Below, piece after piece: positions 10,448 through 21,171 of a stretch of 64,000 nucleotides of DNA. The position numbers were made by a program, and so were the translations under genes. The stretch is from Thermoplasmatales archaeon I-plasma (GTDB lineage: Archaea > Thermoplasmatota > Thermoplasmata > Thermoplasmatales > GCA-001856825). Location: positions 106,568 to 170,567 of the forward strand of contig ATMD01000004.1 in NCBI GenBank assembly GCA_001856825.1. The letters are read 5' to 3'. The notes beneath the pieces are model-generated. The model ran no database searches. It was not told the origin of the DNA and saw nothing but the letters and a program-made list of their open reading frames with translations. The first letter of the stretch is position 1. The number at the start of each line of letters is the position of its first letter.

Positions 10448-12706
10448 TCAAGACGTGTCTTCCTTCTTGCCTGATCTACTTGGACACCTAGGATTGAGGC
10501 ACTGCTCAATGTCATTTTTCCCGTACTTGAATATTGCAATTGGGAATCCGTCAACTGGACAAACCTTTGATGTTGGAATGATATCGACCTTCTGAGGTAC
10601 CGACAGCGTAACCTTGCAGCTTGGGTAGTTTGAGCATCCTATGAAGCGTGTGGACATCCTGCTCCTCCTCATTACTAGATTGCCTCCATCTGATGGGCAT
10701 TTTCCGAATGTTTCCCTATCAGTATTGTATGCACACTTGTTGTCGACGCACCTGATTTCCGGCTTCTCTCCCTTCCTGATGACCTTTATCAGGAATAGTC
10801 CGCACACTGGACATTTCTCGTCAGTAACCTCTATCTTCCCTGTTCTTGGGAGAAACTGGAAGAAGTCATTTGAAGGACCTGTACACTTTATGAATCTTGC
10901 ATTGTTTGCGTAATCTATTATCAGGTCAGAACCGCACTTAGGGCATTTGCCCACAACTTTTTCCATCTTGAGTGTCTCGTAAAACTTTTCACTTATCTTG
11001 TCAGATTTCGATATTAGGTCATCGAGTAAACTGTCAAGTATGGAACGGCTGTCCTCTATAACCTCTTCCTTCTTTTTGGATCCTGCTGCTATCTGATCCA
11101 TTTCCTTTTCCAGCTTTGCAGTCATTTCAGGTCTTGCAACTGCCTCGGAATTCATTATCAGAGATTCCCCCATTGCCATCCCGAGGGGCTTGACCCTGAT
11201 CGGATTACCTTCGATGAAGCCACGGTCATAAAGTTTCTGAATGATCTCGTGCCTGGTACTCTTTGTTCCAAGCAGTTCCTTCTCCATCTTTTCCAGTAAA
11301 GAACCCTGGGTAAACCTGGGAGGCGGATTTGTATTCCTCTCATCCACCTTCGGAAGTTCGAACGCCTTCTCATCCCCTACGTTCAATTCTGGATCCCTCT
11401 TTTCCTGGTAATAAACTATGGGGTAGTAATCCATCCAGCCCCTTTTCACTGCTCTTGACGCTGTATAGACAAATTTAAGGCCTCCGGCTTCAGCAACATA
11501 ATCCGTTTCCTTGATGTCCGCGTTTTCTGCAACTGTTGCCATGAATCTCCTCGCAATGAGGTCGTAAATCTTGAAATAATCACCCTTTAGCTCACTTTTC
11601 TTCATTGGAGCTGTAGGGTATATCGGTGGGTGGTCAGTAGTCTCCACCCTTCCCCTTGAAGGGACGAGATTGCTGTCCTCCACCAGATGATCAACTTCCT
11701 TCTTGAGGTATGAATCTGAAAGGTTTGAAAGGATTGACTTGATGCTCAGCGTCCTCGGATAGACCGTATTGTCAGTTCTTGGATATGATATCTTGCCGTG
11801 CTGGTAAAGTGTTTCGGCAATAGCCATTGCCCTCTCCACTGAAACGCCTATCCTGTTTGCATCGCGGAGAAATTCAGTTGTCGAAAAGGGAACAGGCCTG
11901 TATATCTTCCTTTCCCTGTCACTCTTTTCCTTTATTGTTACTCCGCTGCTTTTCTTAAGATTGTCAAGCAGCTTATCAGCTTCTTCCTTTGACTTGATGG
12001 GGTTTCCTTCATAGTTGAACTTGACTCCATTCACAACTATGCTTAACTCATAGTACTTCTCCGGTATGAAGTCCCTGATCTCCATCTCCCTCTCCACCAG
12101 TATGGTCAGAGTAGGACTCTGCACCCTTCCAACTGAAATGAATTCACCTCCAAGCCTCTTTGTCGTCACGCTGAAGAACCTTGTGAGGGCAGCCCCCCAC
12201 ATCAGGTCGATTACACCCCTTGCCTCGGCAGACCCTGCCAAGTTGTAATCAACTTCTGCAAGATTCTCGAACGACTGCACAAGATCGTATTTTGTAAGTG
12301 CACTGAACCTTGCCCTCCTTATCCCGTCGCTCCTTTCCATTAACCTGAGTGTTTCAACTCCAATCAGCTCTCCCTCTCTATCATAATCTGTTGCAACTAT
12401 GACCTCATTATTTTCAGAGTTCAGTTTCTTCAACACATAATCGAGACCCTTGAACTTCAAGTTTTCAACAGGATTGACCCTTATGAGTTCTTTAAGATTG
12501 TCTATCCTCCAGCTGCTGAATTCCTTTGGATAGTCCAGTTCAATAATGTGCCCCCTGAGTGAAAGGACGGAGTATTCCCTGTCACCTCTAGAGAACCTTA
12601 GTATCGTCGATGCACCAACCTTGACCCTGCTCACCTTTCCATCGCTAAGGGAAGTGGCAATCCTGAGGGCAACGTTCGCCTTTTCTGCGATTATTAAGCT
12701 TGACAC
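10448..12706 (-). CDS. topA: Type IA DNA topoisomerase I with C-terminal zinc ribbons
   Basis: Toprim N-terminus, DREGELIG, ISYPRTDNTVYP active-site region, C-terminal CPKCG/CPVCG ribbons. Confidence 0.95.
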   Translation of the reverse strand: MSSLIIAEKANVALRIATSLSDGKVSRVKVGASTILRFSRGDREYSVLSLRGHIIELDYPKEFSSWRIDNLKELIRVNPVENLKFKGLDYVLKKLNSENNEVIVATDYDREGELIGVETLRLMERSDGIRRARFSALTKYDLVQSFENLAEVDYNLAGSAEARGVIDLMWGAALTRFFSVTTKRLGGEFISVGRVQSPTLTILVEREMEIRDFIPEKYYELSIVVNGVKFNYEGNPIKSKEEADKLLDNLKKSSGVTIKEKSDRERKIYRPVPFSTTEFLRDANRIGVSVERAMAIAETLYQHGKISYPRTDNTVYPRTLSIKSILSNLSDSYLKKEVDHLVEDSNLVPSRGRVETTDHPPIYPTAPMKKSELKGDYFKIYDLIARRFMATVAENADIKETDYVAEAGGLKFVYTASRAVKRGWMDYYPIVYYQEKRDPELNVGDEKAFELPKVDERNTNPPPRFTQGSLLEKMEKELLGTKSTRHEIIQKLYDRGFIEGNPIRVKPLGMAMGESLIMNSEAVARPEMTAKLEKEMDQIAAGSKKKEEVIEDSRSILDSLLDDLISKSDKISEKFYETLKMEKVVGKCPKCGSDLIIDYANNARFIKCTGPSNDFFQFLPRTGKIEVTDEKCPVCGLFLIKVIRKGEKPEIRCVDNKCAYNTDRETFGKCPSDGGNLVMRRSRMSTRFIGCSNYPSCKVTLSVPQKVDIIPTSKVCPVDGFPIAIFKYGKNDIEQCLNPRCPSRSGKKEDTS

Positions 12707-12787
12707 CGAGCCTCAATGCGTAGGACTTATAAAAGATGCTTGTATTATTTGGTACCCCAGTGAGATGTCCTACAAGCGAAGCAAAAA

Positions 12788-14458
12788 TCAATTCAATATT
12801 TTGAAAATTATCAGGGATAGAGCTATTGAAACAAGTATAGATGCGACACTCAGCACCTTTGCCTTGTTTACAGAACTTCTAATGACTGCATTCAGCTTCT
12901 CCCACTGATTCTCACCTGCGACTTTCAGCCAGATCTCCCTCTTAACGTATTCTGTTCCAGCTTCCTTTTGCTGCTGATTCTTGCTCTCCAACTCCTTGAC
13001 AATTTTCACGATCTCGTCATGGTGGGAAAACGTGCCGACAGGATTGACGTTCAGTCCGTTCGTGTTTACAACATGATTATCTGTCGTGCATACCAGGACC
13101 CTGTCGTAGCCTGGCAGGGAACCTTCAATTTTCTGCCTAATGTCAAGCCTCATGTTGTTTCCATCGACCAGGACTATGGCCAGCTTCTTCGCACCAACTG
13201 AAATGGAAACAAATGATATTCCACCCGGACCGATGTCCTTTGCGTCTACGGAGGCATTGCTCTGTGCGACCATAAGTGTCCTCTTGTTCTTCCTTCCCTT
13301 AACCGCCTGTTCAACTTCTTCAAGTAGGTAGGAGACATCCTTCAGCTCCATCGGTTCGTCCATGTTATTGTCGTGCTGGTCTACCGTAACAGCCCATTTC
13401 AGCCCGCTAGATTTTGCCTTTCTGACTATCTTCCTACCCTCCGAGATCTTCACATCGTCAAATCTGGGATCATCAGGAGAAAGAAAGAATATTCCTCCGT
13501 CCCCTATCGGTAGAAATGTAAGATACTTGCCAAAAAATGGCTCGTAACTGTAGCTGTATTTTTTTCCGTTCTCGTCGAGGACCTTAGATATCTTCTCAAT
13601 TTCCGAATCGCCAGCGCAGTTGTCGTCGTGCGTCGTGGTTGTGTGGAAGACCAGAAGGTTCTGGTCCGAATGCCTCCTCTGGAGTTTTGCAGTTATGTTG
13701 GAACTTCCTAGGTCTCCCAATGGTCCGGGATGAACGTAAGGGAAGACCATAGTGAACCCGTGGTCGGCGGATTTAAACCTAACAAGGGAGACTTCGCGTG
13801 GAGCAAGAGTGGTATACATATCCTCGAAGAAGTTCTTGAGTATCACGTTATAGGAAATATCTGATGTAACAGTATTCACGAATTCCCTCAGTATCTTCAT
13901 CGGGTCCGTGCTGAACTCCTTTACAAAACCTGATACAGATAACTTCACGAATAGGTTTGATGCAAGTGAGTAAACTATCGATGAAAGAATCAGCGGTGCA
14001 ACGAAGATGTCATACCTCGGTGATATGATTACAACAAATAGGGAGAAGAAGAGGGAAAATGATATTGCAAGCAGGTGGACTACAACTGGACTCTTTCCAG
14101 CAAAGGCAACATAAACCATTGCCCTCAAGAAGGGGACCGTAGTGATTGAAAGCAGGAGAGCGACTGGTGGTTGGAGGAAGTGTAGGGCTATGAGGATGAA
14201 ATAGAACACTATTGCTATATACAAGCTCACAAGGTTCAGGAAAAGAGCCCTTGGAACTGGAAATTTGAACTTCAATATCCTGGGAGAAATGATGTCCCAA
14301 ACCATGATGGAAGCAAGAGAAAGCGAGAAGACAAGAGTGAACCTCAGGTTAAGTGAGGAGAAGTAGAACAATGGAATCAGGAGGAGTATTACTGGTATTG
14401 CGAGATAAGATTTTGGGGAGTGAAATGCGAATCTCCTCAGCCTTTGGCTTTCATTCAA
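12788..14458 (-). CDS. DUF2070 family membrane protein
   Basis: 556 aa; N-terminal TM bundle and soluble domain with HPGPLGDLGSSN, TTTHDDNCAGDSE, TVDQHDN motifs typical of archaeal DUF2070. Confidence 0.8.
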   Translation of the reverse strand: MNESQRLRRFAFHSPKSYLAIPVILLLIPLFYFSSLNLRFTLVFSLSLASIMVWDIISPRILKFKFPVPRALFLNLVSLYIAIVFYFILIALHFLQPPVALLLSITTVPFLRAMVYVAFAGKSPVVVHLLAISFSLFFSLFVVIISPRYDIFVAPLILSSIVYSLASNLFVKLSVSGFVKEFSTDPMKILREFVNTVTSDISYNVILKNFFEDMYTTLAPREVSLVRFKSADHGFTMVFPYVHPGPLGDLGSSNITAKLQRRHSDQNLLVFHTTTTHDDNCAGDSEIEKISKVLDENGKKYSYSYEPFFGKYLTFLPIGDGGIFFLSPDDPRFDDVKISEGRKIVRKAKSSGLKWAVTVDQHDNNMDEPMELKDVSYLLEEVEQAVKGRKNKRTLMVAQSNASVDAKDIGPGGISFVSISVGAKKLAIVLVDGNNMRLDIRQKIEGSLPGYDRVLVCTTDNHVVNTNGLNVNPVGTFSHHDEIVKIVKELESKNQQQKEAGTEYVKREIWLKVAGENQWEKLNAVIRSSVNKAKVLSVASILVSIALSLIIFKILN

Positions 14459-14489
14459 TCGAATCGTAGGTAAATGGAGACTTTATTAT

Positions 14490-15491
14490 TTATTTTGTCA
14501 CAAGATAGTGAATTGAGAGTGAGCCAATGATAAGATTGAAGTAGAACGTGATAAAACGCCACATTATAACGAAAGCAACTATCCTGCCATCAGGCAGAAA
14601 GGGAGAGAAAGTTGCTATCATCAGTATTTCCATTATTCCGGCAGACCCTGGGGTAACTGGAATTAACGATATCAGGACCAGTATGATCTGGATGAATATT
14701 ATGTCCAGCAGGTCAGGCATAACTCCAAATCCTATCATAAGAACTGCAGGTATCATAAACGTTGAAAGCCAGAGAAGAGAAGTGACAGCTACTCCAAGTA
14801 CCAGCGCACCGGGATGCTGAAAGAAAATCTTCTTGGTGGATGATGCATACGTCTCAATCTGCTCGAATACCTTTGGAAGTGACTCCTCGTATTTCTTCCC
14901 CTTCCTGTCAAACCTCTTTGCAACCCTGCCAATCCACCCTGTAAACCTTTTCATCACTGAGCCTGCACCCATCGAGACCAGCAGGAAACCGATGAAAATT
15001 ACGAGGATCACCAGTCCTATCATAGCGAGTAGCCTCAGACTGCCGGATAGGACCTCCAGGCCTGAGAGGATGGCGAATGCAAAGACGCCTATGAAGAATA
15101 TCGAGTCAAACCCTCTTTCGCCTAGCGCAATTGCTGTCGCAGTCCCTGCAGGTTCCCCGTAATCTATTAGCTTCTTTATCCTTACGGGTTCACCCCCGAC
15201 ATACCCTGGAGTTATAGATGCGGCAAATAGAGATGTTATGACAGCTATGAACGTCTTGTAGAGAGGTATCTTATACCCGTTCGTCCTAGAAAGCATCTTT
15301 ATTCTCAGCGCCCAGAAGACGAATGAAAGGACTTGAAGGGAAATTGCGAACAGGAAGTAGAGGATGAAGTTATTCGGCAGATTTGAGAACGTCCTGATCA
15401 GGGTATAAGGGCCGTACACGATCACAAAGACGAGAAGCGTGACTGCAGAGACCGCGATTCCTATGAACTTGCTACCCGACTTTAGATTCAA
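14490..15491 (-). CDS. Flippase-like / lysylphosphatidylglycerol synthase TM-region (UPF0104) membrane protein
   Basis: 333 aa polytopic; ITPGYVGGEPVRIKKL and VTPGSAGIMEILM motifs of the UPF0104 family. Confidence 0.8.
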   Translation of the reverse strand: MNLKSGSKFIGIAVSAVTLLVFVIVYGPYTLIRTFSNLPNNFILYFLFAISLQVLSFVFWALRIKMLSRTNGYKIPLYKTFIAVITSLFAASITPGYVGGEPVRIKKLIDYGEPAGTATAIALGERGFDSIFFIGVFAFAILSGLEVLSGSLRLLAMIGLVILVIFIGFLLVSMGAGSVMKRFTGWIGRVAKRFDRKGKKYEESLPKVFEQIETYASSTKKIFFQHPGALVLGVAVTSLLWLSTFMIPAVLMIGFGVMPDLLDIIFIQIILVLISLIPVTPGSAGIMEILMIATFSPFLPDGRIVAFVIMWRFITFYFNLIIGSLSIHYLVTK

Positions 15492-16542
15492 TTAATTCAC
15501 CATAAATTGACTCCAGAAGGTCTGCGGTTGTCTGTATGGAATAGTTCTTGCTGGATTTATATGCGTTATCTGAATAAGTCTTCAGGTCCTTGCCGTCCAG
15601 CTCCCGCAACTTGCTGACCAGTGCATTCGCATCTCCGTACCTGACGAACCATCCGTTGAAGTTGTCCTTCAGAATCCCTATTTCCCTTGTTTCAGATGAA
15701 CCGATGACTGGAGTCCCAGATGCCATTGCCTCTATGAATACAACGCCGAAAGTTTCTGCTCTTGAGGGGGCAACAAGCAGCTTTGCATTCGTCAGCAATT
15801 CAATCTTTTCTGCTTCAGAAACGTAGCCGAGATATTCTATGTTCTTGAACCTCTGTGCGTAATCCATTACTGTACTCTTCAGTGGACCGGTACCCGCAAT
15901 CTTAAACCTCTTTTCAGGGAGCTGGGATGCTGCCTCAAGGAGCTCAATTACGCCCTTGTCGGTTGTCAGCCTCCCAACGAAGAAATAGTAATCCTCCTTC
16001 CTGTCGCTAAAAATGAATTTGCTCAGGTCAATTCCAACTGGAACTATCCTCGATTCATTGCCAAATGTCCTGAGGTAGTCTGCAACCAGTTTTGAAGGTG
16101 ATATGACCATATCCAGTTTCGAATAAAGGTGCATGTTGTACTGAAACCCTATGTTAAGTATGCTCCTTATGAAGGGGAACTTGATTGTATTGTCCATGTT
16201 CACGAAATCTGTGTGATAAGTGCCTACTGTGGGTATTTCATTCTTCCTTGCAAACCTGTATCCCATAGTACCGAGCGTGAACGGGGTGTGAATGTGCACG
16301 ACATCAGGGTGGAAACGCTCGAGATCACGGTACATCTCATATACAGGTATTCCAATCCTGTATTCCTTGTACAGGGGGAACCTGTAGGATGGCAGCCCAA
16401 AAACGCCGTCGTTGTTGGAAAATACTGTATAGACCCTTACCGAATGCCCTCTCCTTTCAAGCTCAGCCTTGTAATCAACTAGATGATTTGCAACACCGTC
16501 AGCTATCGGGTGGTACGTATCGCTGCATAGGGCTATTCGCAT
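15472..16542 (-). CDS. Glycosyltransferase, GT4-like
   Basis: MRIALCSDTYHPIADGVANHL ... FFVGRLTTDKGVIELLEA ... PSRAETFGVVFIEAMASGTPVIGS; overlaps both neighbours. Confidence 0.88.
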   Translation of the reverse strand: MRIALCSDTYHPIADGVANHLVDYKAELERRGHSVRVYTVFSNNDGVFGLPSYRFPLYKEYRIGIPVYEMYRDLERFHPDVVHIHTPFTLGTMGYRFARKNEIPTVGTYHTDFVNMDNTIKFPFIRSILNIGFQYNMHLYSKLDMVISPSKLVADYLRTFGNESRIVPVGIDLSKFIFSDRKEDYYFFVGRLTTDKGVIELLEAASQLPEKRFKIAGTGPLKSTVMDYAQRFKNIEYLGYVSEAEKIELLTNAKLLVAPSRAETFGVVFIEAMASGTPVIGSSETREIGILKDNFNGWFVRYGDANALVSKLRELDGKDLKTYSDNAYKSSKNYSIQTTADLLESIYGELIESKVG

Positions 16543-17449
16543 TAGGAGTCGAGTGTCCGATATTTTTACGATTATAAAGATATATCCTACTGACGAGCTT
16601 TGCCTGCTCGAAAATGTTGTTCATTGAGGGCTCCCTGAAACACTGGATGAAGCAGTCATTGCACGTGTTGGTATAGTCGTCCCATTTCCTGTTCGAGTTC
16701 AATTTCTTGGTAGTCTTGTAGAAGCACGGATATACATCACCGTGGTAGTCGGCGTAGAACACCTCTTCTCCTGCCCTGCATCTCTGGACATCCTTCTTGT
16801 CGATCCAGTCAACAGCTTCCTTGTAGTATGTCCTTGTGTTCCCGAACTTGTACTCCTTGTAATTCTCGAACGCGAAATTGAATGCCTCCTTTATCTGTTC
16901 ATCCTTAACGGGCACCTTCTCATAATAGTAAGAGCTGTTATCAGGGAAGCACATTGAAACTGGAAGCCCAATCTCGGAGTTCACGTATTTCGCATAATCA
17001 CCTATCTTGTCGTAGTTGAAGTCTGTGACAAGGATATTTGAAGTGAGGACCTTTACTCTCGGTTTCAGGTATCTCATGCTCTCCACAACCACATCAAATA
17101 TCTTCCTGCCCCTGTACTCATTGTGCAGTTCTGGAATGTGACTGTCAAGGCTTATTGTCGCAGCATCCAGGTAAGGGTAAATCTTGCTCAGGACAAACTT
17201 GTTCGTCCCGTTGGTTGCTATGTGCGTAATGAACTTGTGTTCCTTCAGCGTCTTCAGTATCCTGGGAAGATCAGGATGCAGTGTTGGTTCCCCGCCGGTT
17301 ACTGATACGATCTTAACCTTGTTGTACTTCATCTCTTCTACGAAATCTTCAATTTTATCCTTGGGGAAAAGAACGTTTCCTTCGAATGCGTTGCAGCCTT
17401 TGCAGAGAAGATTACACTTGAAATCGATGTTCCAGATGACTGTCCTCAT
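16499..17449 (-). CDS. Radical SAM protein with C-terminal Cys-rich (SPASM-like) region
   Basis: IDFKCNLLCKGCNAFEGN (CxxxCxxC), TGGEPTLHPD, and C-terminal CRAGEE...PCF...CNDCFIQC. Confidence 0.85.
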   Translation of the reverse strand: MRTVIWNIDFKCNLLCKGCNAFEGNVLFPKDKIEDFVEEMKYNKVKIVSVTGGEPTLHPDLPRILKTLKEHKFITHIATNGTNKFVLSKIYPYLDAATISLDSHIPELHNEYRGRKIFDVVVESMRYLKPRVKVLTSNILVTDFNYDKIGDYAKYVNSEIGLPVSMCFPDNSSYYYEKVPVKDEQIKEAFNFAFENYKEYKFGNTRTYYKEAVDWIDKKDVQRCRAGEEVFYADYHGDVYPCFYKTTKKLNSNRKWDDYTNTCNDCFIQCFREPSMNNIFEQAKLVSRIYLYNRKNIGHSTPNANSPMQRYVPPDS

Positions 17450-17500
17450 TGCTCATTGAAATAGTGTTGAAATATAAATAAATTTGAGTTTTGAAAGCTA

Positions 17501-18457
17501 CTAATTCCCTTCCTTCTTGAGAATGTATTCGGTGAAATAGCTTATTACTATGTCCGCTCCAGCCCTGAATATTGAGCTTAGCGACTCGTCCACGACTGAA
17601 TCCAGGTTTATTATTCCATTCCTTGCAGCAGACATTATAATAGAATATTCAGCACTCACGCTATAAGCAGCTATCGGCAACTGGAACCTGTTCCTTGCCT
17701 CCCTTACAAGATCTAGGTAGAATAGGGCCGGCTTGACCATGATTGCGTCCGCCCCTTCCTCAATGTCAAGCTCCATTTCGCGTATAGCCTCCCTCGCGTT
17801 CTTGTATGGCATCTGGTAAGTCCTCCTGTCGCCGAATGAGGGTGCGGAGAAGACTGCCTCCCTGAATGGTGCGTACATTGAGCTTGCAAACTTTGCGCTA
17901 TACGCTAGGATGAGCGTGTCCTCGTACCCCCGCGAGTCCAGCTCCTTCCTTATTCTGCCAACCTGACCGTCCATCATACCTGAAGGGGCAACACCGTCAA
18001 CGCCCGCTTCAGCGTAGCTATATGCGATCTTGGCATATGTATCAAGTGTAGAATCGTTGTCGATACTCTTCCCCTTTACAATCCCGCAGTGACCATGATC
18101 TGTATATTCGCAAAGGCAGAGGTCAGTGAAGACAACAAGGTTTGTCTCCTTCTTTATCTCCCTCACTGCTTTCTGGATCACTCCGTTCCTGTCGTACGAA
18201 GCGGACCCAGTGGAATCCTTGTGATTTGGCACTCCAAATAGAAGTATGCTTTTGATCCCTATATCCTCGTATTCCTTGGCCTTCGCAGTAATTTCGTTCA
18301 GGGGGAACCTGAAGATATCCGGCATGTTCTTTATTTCCTCCGGCTTGGATATATTTTCATCAACAAACATGGGCATTATCAGCTTGCCCTTTCTCACCTC
18401 TGTTTCGGAAAAAAAATCCCTTATTTCAGGTGACTTTCTTAACCTTCTTAGTCTCAT
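17501..18457 (-). CDS. hemB: Porphobilinogen synthase (delta-aminolevulinate dehydratase)
   Basis: RLRRLRKSPEIRDFFSET, DLCLCEYTDHGHCG metal site, VAPSGMMDGQV, MVKPALFYLDLV. Confidence 0.96.
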   Translation of the reverse strand: MRLRRLRKSPEIRDFFSETEVRKGKLIMPMFVDENISKPEEIKNMPDIFRFPLNEITAKAKEYEDIGIKSILLFGVPNHKDSTGSASYDRNGVIQKAVREIKKETNLVVFTDLCLCEYTDHGHCGIVKGKSIDNDSTLDTYAKIAYSYAEAGVDGVAPSGMMDGQVGRIRKELDSRGYEDTLILAYSAKFASSMYAPFREAVFSAPSFGDRRTYQMPYKNAREAIREMELDIEEGADAIMVKPALFYLDLVREARNRFQLPIAAYSVSAEYSIIMSAARNGIINLDSVVDESLSSIFRAGADIVISYFTEYILKKEGN

Positions 18458-19649
18458 ATCTGGAAAAGTTCTCGTTCAGTATCATCTCCATATTCGTTAC
18501 AGTTTCTGAAGATCTGATGTCCTTCGCATTCTTTATACCATTGATAACGAATCCAAGGAGTTTGTTCCTGGTGGATTCAAGCCCCTTCCTGATGGTTTCA
18601 GAGTCTGCCCTTTCATTTGGCTTTCTTTCAAAGAACTTCATCTCTTCCTCAATCACGTTGTTCGAATAATCGAATATCTTCTTCAGGAGTTCTTCCTTTT
18701 CAGTATTCATCAGCTTCTTGGAAAACCTCTCGAACTCGGTGTTCACAGTCTTAAGGCTCTTTATTGCGTAATCGCTCGCCTTATCATTATTGGGGATTAT
18801 CGATTCAGACAGCGATTCCATATTGACGATCTTTACCCCCTTCGGGAGGTCACCAGACACATTTGGCGGAACACCAAGATCGAGCACCACCTTGATTTTT
18901 GACCCTGCAATATCGTTGCGTTTGAGCAGGACTTCATCAGATTTAGTGGCAGTGATTATGACGTCGTAATTCTTCCACTTCTTCCTGTCAAAATCTTCTA
19001 TGGAAGCGCCGAAAGCCTTTGATATTTCCCTTGCCTTTTCGGGACTCCTGTTGCATATTGAAAACCTGATACCATTTCTTGAGAGGAAGCTCGATATCTG
19101 AGTTCCCAGATCACCCGCACCTATCACAAGTACTTTCTGCCCAGGCAATATCTCTATCCTGCTCAGTGCTTCACTCGCCACGCTCCTTGCCCGTCTGCCG
19201 TTGCCATTTTCCCTCCTTACCTTCCTTCCGATTTCGAGGGACTTCTTCAATACCTCGTTCAAATTTGGACCAGACATCCCGTTCTTCCTGGAGACCTCCC
19301 AGGCCTCCCTGACCTGGGCCAGTATTTCATTTTCCCCAATGACCATCGAATCAAGGCCCGCAGAAACGAGAAAGAGGTGCTTGATCGCATCCATGCCGTG
19401 AACCACAGTGTGTTTCAATGACTTGTCGTTTATGTAATCTTCAAGGAAATCTACCGTTTCCCTGTCCCCTGGATAGAAATATATCTCAAATCTGTTGCAT
19501 GTCCAGAGCACCAGGGCTTCCTTGATTCTTTCATTCTTCTTTATGTATTCATACACTTCGTCTAGCTGGAATTCCTTGATTGTAGAGAAATACAACGAGC
19601 CTAGGTCCCCGTAACTGACCCTTATAAGGAAGATACCGCCTTTCTCCAA
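18426..19649 (-). CDS. hemA: Glutamyl-tRNA reductase
   Basis: ALVLWTCNRFEIY, SAGLDSMVIGENEILAQVREAW, LVIGAGDLGTQ; overlaps hemB. Confidence 0.95.
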   Translation of the reverse strand: MEKGGIFLIRVSYGDLGSLYFSTIKEFQLDEVYEYIKKNERIKEALVLWTCNRFEIYFYPGDRETVDFLEDYINDKSLKHTVVHGMDAIKHLFLVSAGLDSMVIGENEILAQVREAWEVSRKNGMSGPNLNEVLKKSLEIGRKVRRENGNGRRARSVASEALSRIEILPGQKVLVIGAGDLGTQISSFLSRNGIRFSICNRSPEKAREISKAFGASIEDFDRKKWKNYDVIITATKSDEVLLKRNDIAGSKIKVVLDLGVPPNVSGDLPKGVKIVNMESLSESIIPNNDKASDYAIKSLKTVNTEFERFSKKLMNTEKEELLKKIFDYSNNVIEEEMKFFERKPNERADSETIRKGLESTRNKLLGFVINGIKNAKDIRSSETVTNMEMILNENFSRYETKKVKKVT

Positions 19650-19685
19650 TTCATCGCACCTAAATCTTGAACGCAGACTCTATAT

Positions 19686-20336
19686 TTACCTTTTCGCGGA
19701 GAGCTCCCCAAGAATTTTAACAATGTCAGGGTCATCGAACGTTCCCATCGGCTCATAGCCCATTTCCCTCATTGTTTCCCCTGTTGGCCTGCCTATTGCA
19801 TACAGCTCCTTCCCCTTAAGCAGTTTCATTGAACGCTCCAGCGAGATTCTGAATGATTTGGATGAGCCGAATAGGACCCTCTTCACCTCTCTCAGAGGGC
19901 TGAAATCGACCTCCTCATTTTCCCTTATTTCATACGCAATAGTTATCTTGACGCTTACGCCTGCTTCCCTTAGCTGCTTGATGAATTTCTCAGACAACTG
20001 GTCGCTACCAACTATATGCACTGCCTTCTCCGATCTTATAAGCAGTTCAGCAAGACCTTCTGTGTCCTGTTGCTCGGGAACATTGCACTTTCGAGAGTAA
20101 AGCCTTTCCAGGTAGTCTGCCGTCTGCTTCCCTATGCAGTATGCCGCCTCTTCTCCAAGATTGACCTTGGACATCTTCAGTGCGATCACCCCCCGTTTTG
20201 ACGTTAGCACCAGGGGATCCTGGATTTTCCTCACATCTGAAATATCCCTGTATACAATCCTCAGAACCGGGACCTGTATCACGCCATCAATATCCATTTC
20301 AAGGGGTGCACCTACATAGGCAATCTTATGTTCCAA
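19686..20336 (-). CDS. hemD: Uroporphyrinogen-III synthase
   Basis: 216 aa between hemC and hemA; LVLTSKRGVIAL, IGRPTGETMREMGYEP HemD-like ends. Confidence 0.78.
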   Translation of the reverse strand: MEHKIAYVGAPLEMDIDGVIQVPVLRIVYRDISDVRKIQDPLVLTSKRGVIALKMSKVNLGEEAAYCIGKQTADYLERLYSRKCNVPEQQDTEGLAELLIRSEKAVHIVGSDQLSEKFIKQLREAGVSVKITIAYEIRENEEVDFSPLREVKRVLFGSSKSFRISLERSMKLLKGKELYAIGRPTGETMREMGYEPMGTFDDPDIVKILGELSAKR

Positions 20337-21171
20337 GTATATCCCTCATTTTACCTATGTCTGATTCCTCTACCCTTTCCTTGAACGCCAGGTCATATCT
20401 TCTATCCTCATTAGCATATGCAAACTTCACCAATTTCTGGGAACTGATGGCCCTGATGCTTGCGGCAAGATTGCACCCGAGCTCAAGCCTGACCATGATA
20501 TCCCTCTCCATAGATGCCTCCCACATTGCATCTTTGTCCTGAATTTTCTTTAAAATCCTCCCCAAATCACTTCCCTTTTTAGTAACTACGGCTATGAAAC
20601 CTTGGTTAGGGTCGGGGGGGCACACATCCTCGCTCAGCGTCTCCCCTGGCGGTGCGATGTTCAGTCTGTCCAACGCTGCCTTCGCGATCACCAGCGAACC
20701 TACCTCGCCACTTCCCCATTTCCTGATCCTGGTATCTATGTTGCCCCTTATATCTATGAACTTCAGGTCTCTATTGAAGAGGCCAAGGAACATCCTCCTC
20801 CTTATTGAGCTTGAACCGACTGTTCCCGAGAAATTTCTAATTTGAGTGTTGGATACGAAATAATCCCTCGGGTCTGCACGCTTGGAGTAGTAGCTGATCT
20901 CAAGTTCAGGGCCAATATCGTTAGGAATATCTTTTGCAGAGTGCACCGCTGCATCAACCTCACCTTCCACTACCTTCTCATTCAGCCTCTTAACGAACAC
21001 CCCCTGTTCATCCATCTTATATAGTGGGGTACGGGTATCACTCTCTCCATGTGACCTTATCTCGACCGGACTGCACTTGATACCCTGTGCTGCCAGTAAA
21101 CTTGATATTATGTCATACTGAACGAGTGCAAGCCTTGATCCCCTCGTAGCAATCTTCAGGTTCCCTTCCAT
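20326..21171 (-). CDS. hemC: Hydroxymethylbilane synthase (porphobilinogen deaminase)
   Basis: KIATRGSRLALVQYD, DAAVHSAKDIPN, GSSSIRRRMFL, RLELGCNLAASIRAI (cofactor Cys). Confidence 0.95.
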   Translation of the reverse strand: MEGNLKIATRGSRLALVQYDIISSLLAAQGIKCSPVEIRSHGESDTRTPLYKMDEQGVFVKRLNEKVVEGEVDAAVHSAKDIPNDIGPELEISYYSKRADPRDYFVSNTQIRNFSGTVGSSSIRRRMFLGLFNRDLKFIDIRGNIDTRIRKWGSGEVGSLVIAKAALDRLNIAPPGETLSEDVCPPDPNQGFIAVVTKKGSDLGRILKKIQDKDAMWEASMERDIMVRLELGCNLAASIRAISSQKLVKFAYANEDRRYDLAFKERVEESDIGKMRDILGT

